NCBI GenBank assembly: GCA_002350805.1
Contig: DEFO01000013.1
Location: 27,817-91,816, forward strand
DNA length: 64,000 nucleotides
Reading direction: 5' to 3'
Source: Prevotella sp. UBA2850
GTDB lineage: Bacteria > Bacteroidota > Bacteroidia > Bacteroidales > Bacteroidaceae
A model generated the notes under the pieces. That model worked only from the letters and a program-made list of their open reading frames with translations, did no database searches and was not told where the DNA came from. The translations under genes were made by a program, and so were the position numbers. Of this stretch, positions 17,222 to 24,826 are shown piece by piece (position 1 is the first letter of the stretch; each line of letters opens with the position of its first letter).

Positions 17222-18649
17222 TTATTTCACGCCATTTCTTTCCTCAATGGCCTTGTTGATCTCGTCGATTTTCTCGTCGCTCAGCTCATATTTAGAGATG
17301 ATGAACATGGCCAGCACCAGCAGAATGGCCGGAATGACGCACACCAGCCAGCGGATGCCCTCCTGTGCCAGCGGCGGCAGGGTCTCCATGTTGTTCATGA
17401 AGTAGGCGCCTGCTGCATTACCCACCGACATCATGGCGAAGGCCGTGATGAAGAACAGGGCGATGATGCGCAGCGGACGGTTGCGCTTGAACTCAGTCCA
17501 GAGGTCGCTCACCTTTACGTTCTTCGTCTCTTTCTCGTCCATCACCACGCGCTCCTTGGTCTGCGAGAAACAGAAGATGAGCAGGGCCAGGCCCACGAGC
17601 GAATAGATGAGCATCGTCACGAACCATGCATGCGAGTCGTTGGGCAGGTTACTCGACTCCGATGAGACGGGCTCGTAGTTCACCAGCCACAGCACAAAGC
17701 CCGGCACTACGCCGCCCAGCGCCATACCGGCCTTGAAGAAGATGCCCGTCAGCGCGTTCACAATGCCCGAGATGCGGCGGCCGGTGGTATACTCACCGTA
17801 GGAGATGACCTCCGGGATGAGTGCCCACATGTAACCCGTGGCCACGATGACGCCCGTCGACTTGATGAACTGGGCGATGTAGACCAGCGTGATGTTCTCC
17901 TGCACCGTGCCTATGCGGCTGATGAAGTAGAGCAGGGCCATGCCGAGGATGGCGACCGACAGGAAGATGTAGAACATGTTTTTCTTGCCCACCTTCTTCT
18001 TGATGGCTGGCACCAGCGGCATGAAGATGAACGAGGGCAGCGAGCCCAGACCCATGAAGAGCGCCATCTGGATGGGCAGGTCGGCACCGGCAAGGGTGGC
18101 CACCAGCAGCGGAACACCAGCCGAGACGCACAGTCCGCCCACATTAGCCATGAACATACGCACCGAGGTGAGAATCGTAATCTCGTCGGTGTCGCGGGTG
18201 AGCGATGAGTTCAGGGCGCCGTAGGGCACATTGATGAGGGTGTAGAGCATCGACATGCCCACATAGGTGATATATGCGTAGAGGATGGAGGGCTTGAAAC
18301 CATCCCAGAAACAGAGGATGGCCAGGATGGTGAGTGGTATGCCGCCCATCACCAGATAGCTGCGGTATTTACCCCATCGCGGGTTGTGCTTGTCGACAAA
18401 TGTGCCCACCAGCGGGTCCCACAGCACGTCTACCAGTCGTACCACCAGAAACATGGTTCCGGCCAGTCCTGCCGACTTGGCAGCGTCGCCGCCGAGGATA
18501 TACACATCTGTGTAGAAAAACAGCAGATACATGCAGATGGTCTGATAAATCAGATTCTGCGCCAGGTCGCCCGCACCAAATCCTATGCGCTGCAACCATG
18601 AGAGTCTGTAGAAGCCTTTGGCCTCTTGAGTTGTTTGGCTTGTTTCCAT
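17222..18649 (-). CDS. xynD: GPH-family sugar:cation symporter (XynD-like)
   Basis: 475 residues, about 12 transmembrane helices, inner membrane. GPH (MelB-type) marks are the N-terminal IGFGAGDLAQNLIYQ, LVDVLWDPLVGTFVDKHNPRWGKYR between helices 2 and 3, and the mid-protein ALIPEVISYGEYTTGRR. By family and by position next to xynA and xynB it imports xylo-oligosaccharides with Na+ or H+; the substrate is inferred from neighbours. It lies 134 bases downstream of the esterase, across a three-copy tandem repeat (18716-18818). Confidence 0.92.
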   Translation of the reverse strand: METSQTTQEAKGFYRLSWLQRIGFGAGDLAQNLIYQTICMYLLFFYTDVYILGGDAAKSAGLAGTMFLVVRLVDVLWDPLVGTFVDKHNPRWGKYRSYLVMGGIPLTILAILCFWDGFKPSILYAYITYVGMSMLYTLINVPYGALNSSLTRDTDEITILTSVRMFMANVGGLCVSAGVPLLVATLAGADLPIQMALFMGLGSLPSFIFMPLVPAIKKKVGKKNMFYIFLSVAILGMALLYFISRIGTVQENITLVYIAQFIKSTGVIVATGYMWALIPEVISYGEYTTGRRISGIVNALTGIFFKAGMALGGVVPGFVLWLVNYEPVSSESSNLPNDSHAWFVTMLIYSLVGLALLIFCFSQTKERVVMDEKETKNVKVSDLWTEFKRNRPLRIIALFFITAFAMMSVGNAAGAYFMNNMETLPPLAQEGIRWLVCVIPAILLVLAMFIISKYELSDEKIDEINKAIEERNGVK

Positions 18650-18715
18650 TTTTTTTGTTGTTATTTTGATTTTTCCTTGTTCTTCCCGTGTGTCGGAGCA
18701 TCGGCCCCCGGAGGG

Positions 18716-18818
18716 TATTGTCCTTTCTGTTCCTTGAGTCGATCGGAGATTATTGAGTGTCAGCTCCTTGATTCGCTCGGCGGTTATTGGGCCGTCAGTT
18801 CCTTAAGACGTTCGGCGG
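18716..18818. repeat. Three-copy 34-35 bp tandem array starting on the esterase stop codon
   Basis: Copies lie at 18784-18818, 18750-18783 and 18716-18749. Copy one is the last 35 bases of the esterase gene, including its TAA. The others are diverged copies of it (shared core on the minus strand: GA.CG..T.AAGGA.CTGAC). The array thus extends the gene end twice into the spacer before the symporter. Confidence 0.85.
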
Positions 18819-20025
18819 CAAAACGCCCCATCGCCTCATAGCCTTTGGCGTTGGGGTGCAGCCAGTCTTCCTGCCACTCCTCGCGCAGCTGGCTGGGTTG
18901 CTGCGGGTCGCGCATCAGCTGGTCGAAGTCTATCACCCCGTCCACCTCCTTGCTGGTGCGCATCCATTGGTTGACGGTCTGTCGGCAGGCCTCCTTAAAC
19001 AGGTTGCCGTCGTCGTAGAAGCATTTGCCGAAGGGCAGGATGGTACCCATCAGCACCTTCACGCCGCGCTTGTGGGCTTTCTCGATGAACGTCTTGTAGG
19101 CGTCGATCAGGTTTTTGGCCACCTGCTCCGAGCGGCCTGCACTGCCGCCAATGTCGTTAATGCCCTCGTAGACGATGATGTAGTTGAACTGTCGCTGGCC
19201 CATTACGTCGCGGTCGAAGCGCTTCACGGCAGGCTCACTCAGTCCGCCACGTACCACGCAGTTGCCGCCGATACCTAGGTTCACCACCGAATAGCGGGTC
19301 GGCTGAGCGCCCTCGTGGCCCAGCAGGTGCTCGTTGGCAATGTCGGTCCAGCGGTTCTGCAGGTTGGTGGTGGTGCCTCGTCCGTCGGTAATCGAGTTGC
19401 CGATGGCAGGAATACACTCGTTGCCCCCGCCCAGAATGTCCAGGGCGCAGATGTTGTACCAGTGGTCCAGTTTTTCGAAAACGTTGAATTTCTTGCCGGG
19501 CTTGGCCTCACCCTTCATAATGTATGAAGTGGTGCGCGAGCCGCGGTGCGAGGTGGCATTCACGGGTGTCTTCCCGTAGAAGATGGTTACCGATAGGCGC
19601 TGCAGCGGTTTCAGCGCATATTTGGCGGCATCCGAGAAGACGGTCTCGCCAGGTTGGATGGTCACGCTGCGCTTGCCGCCGAATGTCAGGTAGCGGGCCG
19701 TGCGCTTCACAATGGCCGTATAGTCGGTGCCGGGCAGGTCGCTGCGCCCATTCTCGTCGGCTGCCAGGTCGGCAATATAGATAGACTTGATTTCAACGGG
19801 CTCCTTGCTGAACTCGTTCGAGAGCTGCATGCGCAGCTGGTTGCCCCCGAAGCCCACATGGATGATCTCGCGCAGCGAGCAGTCGGTCAGCTCGGTGGTC
19901 TGGGGCATGTCGCCCTTGCCGGTAAACTCCGGGGCCGTGGCCCATGTGGTTGCCCACTGCATGTCGCTCTGGGCATTGGCGGTAAGGGCAAAAAAAGTGA
20001 GAAATACGATGACTAGTTTTTTCAT
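18784..20025 (-). CDS. SGNH/GDSL-family esterase, probable xylan or oligosaccharide esterase
   Basis: 413 residues with signal peptide MKKLVIVFLTFFALTANA. A jelly-roll-like N-terminal half (about residues 20-195) precedes an SGNH hydrolase domain: block I GNSITDG with Ser211 (GNS rather than GDS), block II Gly in NLGIGGN, block III YEGINDIGG, block V DWLHPNAKG with Asp387/His390. It probably removes acetyl groups from xylan in the periplasm, matching the esterase (XynE) position in the P. bryantii cluster, though the family hydrolyses many esters. A -7 box ends 5 bases before the ATG, so the mRNA is nearly leaderless. Its 3' end is part of the tandem array at 18716-18818. Confidence 0.88.
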   Translation of the reverse strand: MKKLVIVFLTFFALTANAQSDMQWATTWATAPEFTGKGDMPQTTELTDCSLREIIHVGFGGNQLRMQLSNEFSKEPVEIKSIYIADLAADENGRSDLPGTDYTAIVKRTARYLTFGGKRSVTIQPGETVFSDAAKYALKPLQRLSVTIFYGKTPVNATSHRGSRTTSYIMKGEAKPGKKFNVFEKLDHWYNICALDILGGGNECIPAIGNSITDGRGTTTNLQNRWTDIANEHLLGHEGAQPTRYSVVNLGIGGNCVVRGGLSEPAVKRFDRDVMGQRQFNYIIVYEGINDIGGSAGRSEQVAKNLIDAYKTFIEKAHKRGVKVLMGTILPFGKCFYDDGNLFKEACRQTVNQWMRTSKEVDGVIDFDQLMRDPQQPSQLREEWQEDWLHPNAKGYEAMGRFAAERLKELTAQ

Positions 20026-20029
20026 GTTG

Positions 20030-20037
20030 CAAAGATA
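20030..20037 (-). promoter_or_regulatory. -7 box (TATCTTTG) of the xylan operon, adjacent to the ATG
   Basis: On the minus strand TATCTTTG ends at 20030 and the ATG starts at 20025. A TTG lies upstream at a short spacing (16 bases), so the -33 element is imperfect, as for promoters that need an activator. Confidence 0.5.
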
Positions 20038-20075
20038 GCGTTTTCTTTCGAACCAATCTTTTGCAAATGTATCAT

Positions 20076-20585
20076 CTATATTTTGAAATGTATCATTTCT
20101 TCCAGTAACCCTTCGCAGGCATCTTCCAACAGTTCAATCACCAGCTCAAAGTCGCTCTCGCCGCCGTAGTACGGGTCGGGCACGGTCTGCTGTCCTGGAT
20201 GGTGGCGCAGATAGTCGGCCATGCACGTCAGCTTCTCCCTATCGGCGTCCGAGCGTGTTTTCCGTCTCAGGTCGTACATGTTCTCCTCGTCCATGCCCAC
20301 AATCAGGTCGAAGCGGTCGAAGTCGGCGGTGCAGAACTGTCGGGCGCGGCTGCAGAAGTCATATCCGTGTCGTGCGCCGTGCCTCCTCATGCGGGCGTCG
20401 GGCAACTGCCCCACATGCCATCCGCCGATTCCTGCCGAGTCGATGTCGAACAAGTGCGCCATCCCCCGCAATTCCACCAGATGCCTCATAATCCCTTCGG
20501 CCGCCGGCGACCGGCAGATGTTGCCAAGGCAGACGAAGAGGATGCGTTTCGTTGGGTGGGTTGTCGGTTGCTGATGCTTATTCAT
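20076..20585 (-). CDS. Low-molecular-weight protein tyrosine phosphatase
   Basis: 169 residues from the ATG at 20585; the longer open frame upstream is repeat DNA. The P-loop CLGNICRS holds catalytic Cys19 and Arg25, and the general acid Asp137 sits in TVPDPYYGG. Such phosphatases act on phosphotyrosine proteins, often the tyrosine autokinases that control capsule export, or on arginine phosphate. No kinase or Wzc gene is next to it. The preceding gene on the strand encodes a 64-residue protein, separated by a three-copy 29-bp array. Confidence 0.93.
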   Translation of the reverse strand: MNKHQQPTTHPTKRILFVCLGNICRSPAAEGIMRHLVELRGMAHLFDIDSAGIGGWHVGQLPDARMRRHGARHGYDFCSRARQFCTADFDRFDLIVGMDEENMYDLRRKTRSDADREKLTCMADYLRHHPGQQTVPDPYYGGESDFELVIELLEDACEGLLEEMIHFKI

Positions 20586-20626
20586 GAGTGTTTTCTGATG
20601 GATGCTCGTTGACATTTCGGGAGTTG

Positions 20627-20713
20627 AGGTTTCCAGTGGGTTGTGTAATACTTGTAGCTTTCCACAAGGTTGTGCAATATTTGAAGTTTTCCTGCAGCGT
20701 TGTGCCATTTTCA
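20627..20713. repeat. Three-copy 29 bp tandem array starting on a stop codon
   Basis: Copies lie at 20685-20713, 20656-20684 and 20627-20655, with shared plus-strand pattern AG.TTTCC......GTTGTG..AT. The first copy contains the TGA stop of the small gene at 20711, and the array fills most of the spacer up to the phosphatase gene. Confidence 0.85.
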
Positions 20714-20905
20714 GTCATCCCACAAGTCGCTGTCGCCCACGCTGCCGTCGCGATAGCCGTCGCCATCCTTGTCTTTTGCGCCCCAGTCCCAGATGTGTGA
20801 GTCGTGCGTGTCGTTGTAAGGAATGTGTTTGCGCCAGGCATCCGGCTCGTAATTGCCGCCGAGGAAGCTGTCCTTTTTCTTTGGTTTTTTGTCGAAGAGT
20901 CCCAT
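20711..20905 (-). CDS. Small acidic protein with an EF-hand-like loop
   Basis: 64 residues from MGLFDKKPKKKD. The start is set by the promoter: the upstream in-frame Met at 20932 lies inside the -7 box at 20930-20937. After a Lys-rich start come Trp-rich segments (DAWRKHIPYNDTH, HIWDWGAKD) and DKDGDGYRDG, which matches the DxDxDG core of calcium loops, and an acidic end DSDLWDD. No signal peptide is seen, so a cytoplasmic location is likely. The family is unknown to me. It is probably co-transcribed with the tyrosine phosphatase. Confidence 0.65.
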   Translation of the reverse strand: MGLFDKKPKKKDSFLGGNYEPDAWRKHIPYNDTHDSHIWDWGAKDKDGDGYRDGSVGDSDLWDD

Positions 20906-20929
20906 AAGCTTGAAGTTTTGTTGATGTGG

Positions 20930-20960
20930 CAAAGATACGAAAATATTCTGACAACATCAA
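20930..20960 (-). promoter_or_regulatory. Promoter of the small-protein/phosphatase unit
   Basis: On the minus strand: TTG (20958-20960), 20 bases, TATCTTTG (20930-20937). The ATG chosen for the small protein (20905) is 25 bases below it. Confidence 0.75.
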
Positions 20961-21050
20961 GAATCAGCATCATTAATTCTTTCGTGCGGCCTTTTAAAGA
21001 TGGTTCATAGTTCAAGGTGCAAGAGGCGTGGTATTGTCTACACTCACTCC
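20961..21050. other. Spacer with an extra copy of a repeat module
   Basis: A 37-bp stretch at 21009-21045 (beginning AGTTCAAGGTGCAAGAGGCG) is identical to 21132-21168 inside the left inverted repeat. No gene is seen from 20906 to 21251. Confidence 0.7.
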
Positions 21051-21259
21051 AACAAGTTGAGAACTGAGAGTTGAGGACGGAGAGGTATGATTACCTTTGG
21101 TGTTGTGTATACTCCCTAAAAGAAGGTGCAAAGTTCAAGGTGCAAGAGGCGTGGTATTGTCTACACTCCTATACTCCTACACTCCTACACTCCTAAAAAG
21201 TAGCCACTTAGACACACTCCTACACTCCTAAAAAATCTCACTTGTCACTTTTCACTTAG
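21051..21259. repeat. Left arm of a long inverted repeat
   Basis: About 209 bases that match, in reverse complement, 24404-24632. From the outer end the shared modules are AACAAGTTGAGAAC, GGAGAGGTATGATTACC, CTCCCTAAAAGAAGG, GTGCAAAGTTCAAGGTGCAA, the TATTGTCTACACTCCT block, AAAAAGTAGCCACTTAGACA and CTCACTTGTCACTT.CACTTAGA. The inner end covers the last codons and TGA of the gene at 21252. Confidence 0.9.
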
Positions 21260-21680
21260 AAAAGCTGTGGAAGAAGAAATAGATGGCGGCAAAGGTCTTG
21301 GGCACGCCACTGGCATAGCCGATGAGCTGGTTGTTCTTGTCCCTAACGGTTCCGTCGTCCTCGATTTTCCCCGTGTACTGGTAGTTGCTGTTGCGCACGA
21401 TGCCCTTGTCGTCTACCTTGCCCAGATAGGAGTTGTACTGGTCTCTGATAACTCCGTCGCTCTCGGTTCTGAAGAGCAGGCGGTTGCCAACGTCCCTGAT
21501 GTCACCGTTGTTGCAGATCTTGGCAATCATGAAGTTACGGTAGTCCCTGACGGTGCCGTTGCTCTCTACTGTTGCCAGGGTGGAGTTGCTGGCGCTTCTG
21601 ATGGTCTGGGCGACGGTGGTGCACATGATGCCCAGGAGGAGCACGAGTGCGAGTATGATTCTTTTCATCATTTGTTTCAT
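21252..21680 (-). CDS. Secreted protein of five 17-residue repeats (beta-flower-like)
   Basis: 142 residues. The signal peptide runs to about TTVAQ (residue 25). Then come five exact 17-residue units with consensus G-K-V-x-x-x-G-x-V-R-D-x-x-N-x-x-I (for example ATVESNGTVRDYRNFMI and GKIEDDGTVRDKNNQLI), followed by GYASG and a hydrophobic aromatic end. The length and repeat number suggest a closed five-fold beta structure, as in Bacteroidales proteins I recall being named 5-fold beta-flower proteins. Function is unknown, location periplasm or surface. Its stop codon lies inside the left inverted repeat. Confidence 0.8.
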   Translation of the reverse strand: MKQMMKRIILALVLLLGIMCTTVAQTIRSASNSTLATVESNGTVRDYRNFMIAKICNNGDIRDVGNRLLFRTESDGVIRDQYNSYLGKVDDKGIVRNSNYQYTGKIEDDGTVRDKNNQLIGYASGVPKTFAAIYFFFHSFSK

Positions 21681-21755
21681 AATTACCTATTTATATATAA
21701 GGAAGACATGGGGTTTCCGGAGTGAAGGAGGGAGTTCGGCTCCTGCTTTCATCCA

Positions 21756-21763
21756 CAAAGATA
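21756..21763 (-). promoter_or_regulatory. -7 box (TATCTTTG) for the 17-residue-repeat gene
   Basis: It reads toward the gene at 21680, leaving a leader of about 70 bases. No good TTG is seen at -33. The 21681-22095 spacer holds only this box, the one at 21975 and a CCGGC/GCCGG hairpin. Confidence 0.45.
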
Positions 21764-21974
21764 GCAAAAAGTTGGGAATGATGGTGCCGTTGCGGCCAAT
21801 AAAATGATTTCTTTTTCGGGTTATGGGCATGAAAAAGCAGTTTTCGGCCGGCTTTTGCGCCGGTTTGCGACAAGAAAAGAGCCCTTTTCCGTTGTTTGTC
21901 GTAAATAGGGGAGGCTGTCGTATGCAAAAACAAAAAAAGTGATGAAAAAAAGAACAAGGGTGGATTTTTCGCTT

Positions 21975-21982
21975 TATCTTTG
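21975..21982 (+). promoter_or_regulatory. -7 box (TATCTTTG) for the 22.1-24.4 kb plus-strand genes
   Basis: TATCTTTG lies 113 bases before the ATG at 22096, giving a long leader. No clear -33 TTG. Confidence 0.5.
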
Positions 21983-22095
21983 CAATAGAAATCACGAAGA
22001 CAAGCATTTCGACACAGAAATGAGCTCAACTGAGTTGGAGATGAGTCGGAGAGTTTTTCAGAAACAAAATATTAACAATCAGAGAACATACAGCA

Positions 22096-22701
22096 ATGAA
22101 AAAGATATTTTTGGTGGTTATCGCAACCCTTATGGCAGTGACAAGTGTGAACGCACAGAGTGATGGGCCCAGACACGAGGTAGGTGTCAGCTACGGAGTA
22201 GGCGCTTCGGCCATCATCGACGGATTGAGCAACGCTTTCAGCAACGGACTGTTCGACGGGATTCAAGGTTTGAAGTGGAAGGACAGCAAGGAGTTCGGCA
22301 CACTCGGCATAGAGTATTTCTATCATCTGGACAATCCGCGAATGGCCCTTGGCGGTGTGGTTACCTTCGCCTCTTACCAGGAGGATGTCTACGAGAAGGA
22401 TGAGACAACCAAGGTGGGCGACCGGAAAAGATGCTACTACACGGTGATGCCAGCCATCAAGTACTACTGGGTGAACAACAAGCAGTTTGGTGTCTACACG
22501 AAGGCCGCCGCCGGTATCATGTTCATGACGAGCAAGGACACCACCCTGAAGTCAGAGTCGTCGAACGACAGCCAGGTGGAGTTCATGTTTCAGGCTTCTC
22601 TCCTCGGCCTTGAGGCAGGTAGCAAGAACGTACGTGCTTTCGCAGAGTTCGGTGTAGGTGAGCAGGGTATCATCCTGGCCGGTATCAGGGCTAGATTCTA
22701 A
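22096..22701 (+). CDS. Predicted outer-membrane beta-barrel protein
   Basis: 201 residues. Signal peptide MKKIFLVVIATLMAVTSVNAQ. The mature part alternates strand-like segments (HEVGVSYGVGASAI, GTLGIEYFYHL, MALGGVVTFASY, MPAIKYYWVNNKQFGVYTKAA, RAFAEFGVGEQGIILAGIRARF) and ends in Phe, the usual end of an outer-membrane barrel. About eight strands fit the length. No ligand is evident. It is followed after 84 bases by the DUF4468 gene, and both sit inside the inverted repeat. Confidence 0.75.
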   Translation: MKKIFLVVIATLMAVTSVNAQSDGPRHEVGVSYGVGASAIIDGLSNAFSNGLFDGIQGLKWKDSKEFGTLGIEYFYHLDNPRMALGGVVTFASYQEDVYEKDETTKVGDRKRCYYTVMPAIKYYWVNNKQFGVYTKAAAGIMFMTSKDTTLKSESSNDSQVEFMFQASLLGLEAGSKNVRAFAEFGVGEQGIILAGIRARF

Positions 22702-22785
22702 ATAGGAGGCGTGAGAGCCGACAGCCGGGAGCTGATAGTTGAGAGATATAATGATGATAAGAATAACCCTATAACGATAACAGAT

Positions 22786-23520
22786 ATGAAACAGTTGAAA
22801 TTATGGATGTTGGCAGTCATGCTGATCTGCGGCATCACAAGCATTCAGGCACAAATCATGAAGGCAGCCGACCTGGAGAAATACGCCAAGGAGCGCTACG
22901 GTGACAAATGGCTCGACGCAGCCGCCAACCTGGCCACTTCGATTACCCTTGACAAGAACCAGTCGATCACCTACCAGGAGGTGATCGAGGCTCCCGGAAA
23001 AACCAAGCAGCAGCTCTATGTGGCCGTGAACTACTGGGCCACAGCCACCTTCAAAGACAAGCAGGCCATCACGCTCAACGACAAGGATGCCGGATGTATC
23101 ATCATCTCGTCGACTATTCCCAACATTGTCGAGCACATCGGCACCCTGAACAAATACAGCGTCAGCATCACTCCCGTGATCCGCATCGACATCAAGGACG
23201 GACGCCTGCGCGTCACCTATACCGTACAGAGCTACGACATCCTGGCCGACATCAGCGGCGGATGGCTCTCGATGGCAGCAGAAAACGACCGTCGCACCTA
23301 CGGCGACTCGAAGCGCAAGAAGGACGACAAGACCAACGAGAACCTCTACGACGAGCAATGGGAGATAGCACGCCACTATCCCTTCGTGCAGAAAGATGCA
23401 CAGAAGCGCACCTGCGCCAAGGCCCTCGTGATGGCCCACGCTTACTCGAATGCCGTGATCGACAAGATTGAGGAGGCCGTGAAGAACGGTATCGTAGGCA
23501 ACGACAACGACGACTGGTAA
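22786..23520 (+). CDS. DUF4468-domain secreted protein
   Basis: 244 residues from MKQLKLWMLAVM; an in-frame GTG at 22711 would place 25 hydrophilic residues before the signal peptide and is rejected. The signal peptide ends near IQAQ. Residues of about 55-165 match DUF4468 (TBP-like fold): SITYQEVIEAPGKTKQQLY, then ITLNDKDAGCIII, then RIDIKDGRLRVTY. The C-terminal part is Lys/Asp-rich and helical. Molecular function is unknown; the family is common in Bacteroidetes envelopes. Confidence 0.82.
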   Translation: MKQLKLWMLAVMLICGITSIQAQIMKAADLEKYAKERYGDKWLDAAANLATSITLDKNQSITYQEVIEAPGKTKQQLYVAVNYWATATFKDKQAITLNDKDAGCIIISSTIPNIVEHIGTLNKYSVSITPVIRIDIKDGRLRVTYTVQSYDILADISGGWLSMAAENDRRTYGDSKRKKDDKTNENLYDEQWEIARHYPFVQKDAQKRTCAKALVMAHAYSNAVIDKIEEAVKNGIVGNDNDDW

Positions 23521-23545
23521 ACCAGAAGATATATATGAAAAGACA

Positions 23546-24394
23546 ATGAAAAAAGGACTCGTACTTGAGGGAGGGGCCATGCGGGGCTTGTTCTCCGCTG
23601 GTATTATGGACGTGATGTTGGAAAACAACATCACGTTCGACGGTGTGATAGGGGTATCGGCTGGAGCGGCTTTCGGCTGCAACTACAAATCGCGACAGAT
23701 AGGGCGCGCCATCCGCTACAACAAGCGTTTTGCCCGCGACAAGCGCTATTGCAGCATGCAGTCGTTCCTGCGCACGGGCGACCTGTTCGGCGCCGAGTAT
23801 GCCTACCATGTGGTGCCCAACGAATATGATATCTTCGACAACGAGACTTTCGAGCAGAATCCCACCGAGTTCTGGGTGGTGTGTACCGACGTGGAGACGG
23901 GCGAGCCCGTCTACAAGCGCTGCGACCAGGGCGGCGACGTGACATTCGACTGGGTGCGCGCCTCGGCCTCGATGCCTGTCGTCTCGCGCGTGGTCGAACT
24001 CGAGGGCTACAAACTGCTGGACGGCGGCATGAGCGACTCTATTCCCCTGAAGGCCTTCCAACGGAGAGGGTTCGAGCGCAACCTCGTCATCATGACCCAG
24101 CCCCGCGGCTACGTGAAGAAGCCCAGCCGGCTGCTGCCCGTCATCCGCCTGAGCCTGCGGAAATACCCGCGCGTGGTGGAAACCATGCAGATGCGCCACC
24201 TGATGTATAACGACCAGCTGGCTTATGTCGAGCAGGAGGTGCGGCGGGGCAACACGATGGCCATCTATCCCGATGCCGCCCTGCCCATCGGCCACATCTC
24301 TCATGACCCCGAGGAGATGCAGCGCGTCTACGACATCGGGCGCGAGACCGGCCTGCGAAAACTCGATGACATCAAGAGCTTCTTGGATAGTTGA
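23546..24394 (+). CDS. Patatin-like phospholipase
   Basis: 282 residues. The oxyanion loop EGGAMRGLF (about residues 8-16), nucleophile Ser38 in GVSAG and catalytic Asp159 in LLDGGMSDSIP make a complete Ser-Asp dyad. There is no signal peptide, so it is cytoplasmic or peripherally bound. It resembles the bacterial YjjU-type patatin proteins and probably hydrolyses acyl esters of phospholipids. It starts 25 bases after the DUF4468 gene and ends 10 bases before the right inverted repeat. Confidence 0.9.
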   Translation: MKKGLVLEGGAMRGLFSAGIMDVMLENNITFDGVIGVSAGAAFGCNYKSRQIGRAIRYNKRFARDKRYCSMQSFLRTGDLFGAEYAYHVVPNEYDIFDNETFEQNPTEFWVVCTDVETGEPVYKRCDQGGDVTFDWVRASASMPVVSRVVELEGYKLLDGGMSDSIPLKAFQRRGFERNLVIMTQPRGYVKKPSRLLPVIRLSLRKYPRVVETMQMRHLMYNDQLAYVEQEVRRGNTMAIYPDAALPIGHISHDPEEMQRVYDIGRETGLRKLDDIKSFLDS

Positions 24395-24403
24395 GAACAT
24401 TCT

Positions 24404-24632
24404 CTAAGTGAGAAGTGACAAGTGAGTTTTTTTAGGAGTGTGTCTAAGTGGCTACTTTTTAGGAGTGTAGGAGTGTGGGAGTATAGGAGTGTAGACAATA
24501 CCACGCCTCTTGCACCTTGAACTTTGCACCTTGCACCTTGAACCTTCTTTTAGGGAGTGTATACAATACCAAAGGTAATCATACCTCTCCGTTCTCAGCT
24601 CTCCGTTCTCACCTCTCCGTTCTCAACTTGTT
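24404..24632. repeat. Right arm of the long inverted repeat
   Basis: About 229 bases, the reverse complement of 21051-21259 with small length changes in the short-unit runs (two extra GGAGAG.TGAGAAC units, one fewer CTCCTA unit). The two arms point their CACTT ends inward and enclose 21260-24403. No transposase is present. Confidence 0.9.
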
Positions 24633-24664
24633 AGGGGGAGAGGATTGCCGGCTAGAAGACGAAT

Positions 24665-24826
24665 CTAATAGTCTTCCAAGTAGCCTTTGGTAAACATATC
24701 GTAGGCAAGTGCCTCCAGCTCAGAGAGTTTCATTTGTCCGACGGCATGCTCAATCTTCTGAATTAGCATGTCGCGCTTGTAGTCGTCGTTCTCGCTTAGG
24801 CGAGAGGTAAATCGGTTGCTCATCAT
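24665..24826 (-). CDS. 53-residue protein coupled to ribD
   Basis: Starts MMSNRFTSRLSENDDYKRD and ends FTKGYLEDY. Its ATG shares one base with the ribD stop (TGATG), a sign of translational coupling. The composition is balanced and helical, with a heptad-like run MLIQKIEHAVGQMKLSELEA, and there is no signal peptide or cysteine. I do not recognise the family. The coupling and coherent sequence argue for a real gene, perhaps a small regulator. Nothing ties it directly to riboflavin synthesis except position. Confidence 0.65.
   Translation of the reverse strand: MMSNRFTSRLSENDDYKRDMLIQKIEHAVGQMKLSELEALAYDMFTKGYLEDY

Noticed and set aside
20578..21015. 145-codon frame through the 29-bp array
   Set aside because: It runs across a promoter, another gene in a different frame and the repeat units; it only reflects a repeat without stops.
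21051..24632. Insertion sequence or composite transposon
   Set aside because: No transposase, no target-site duplication that I can identify, and arms made of short tandem modules also present at 4.2 kb.
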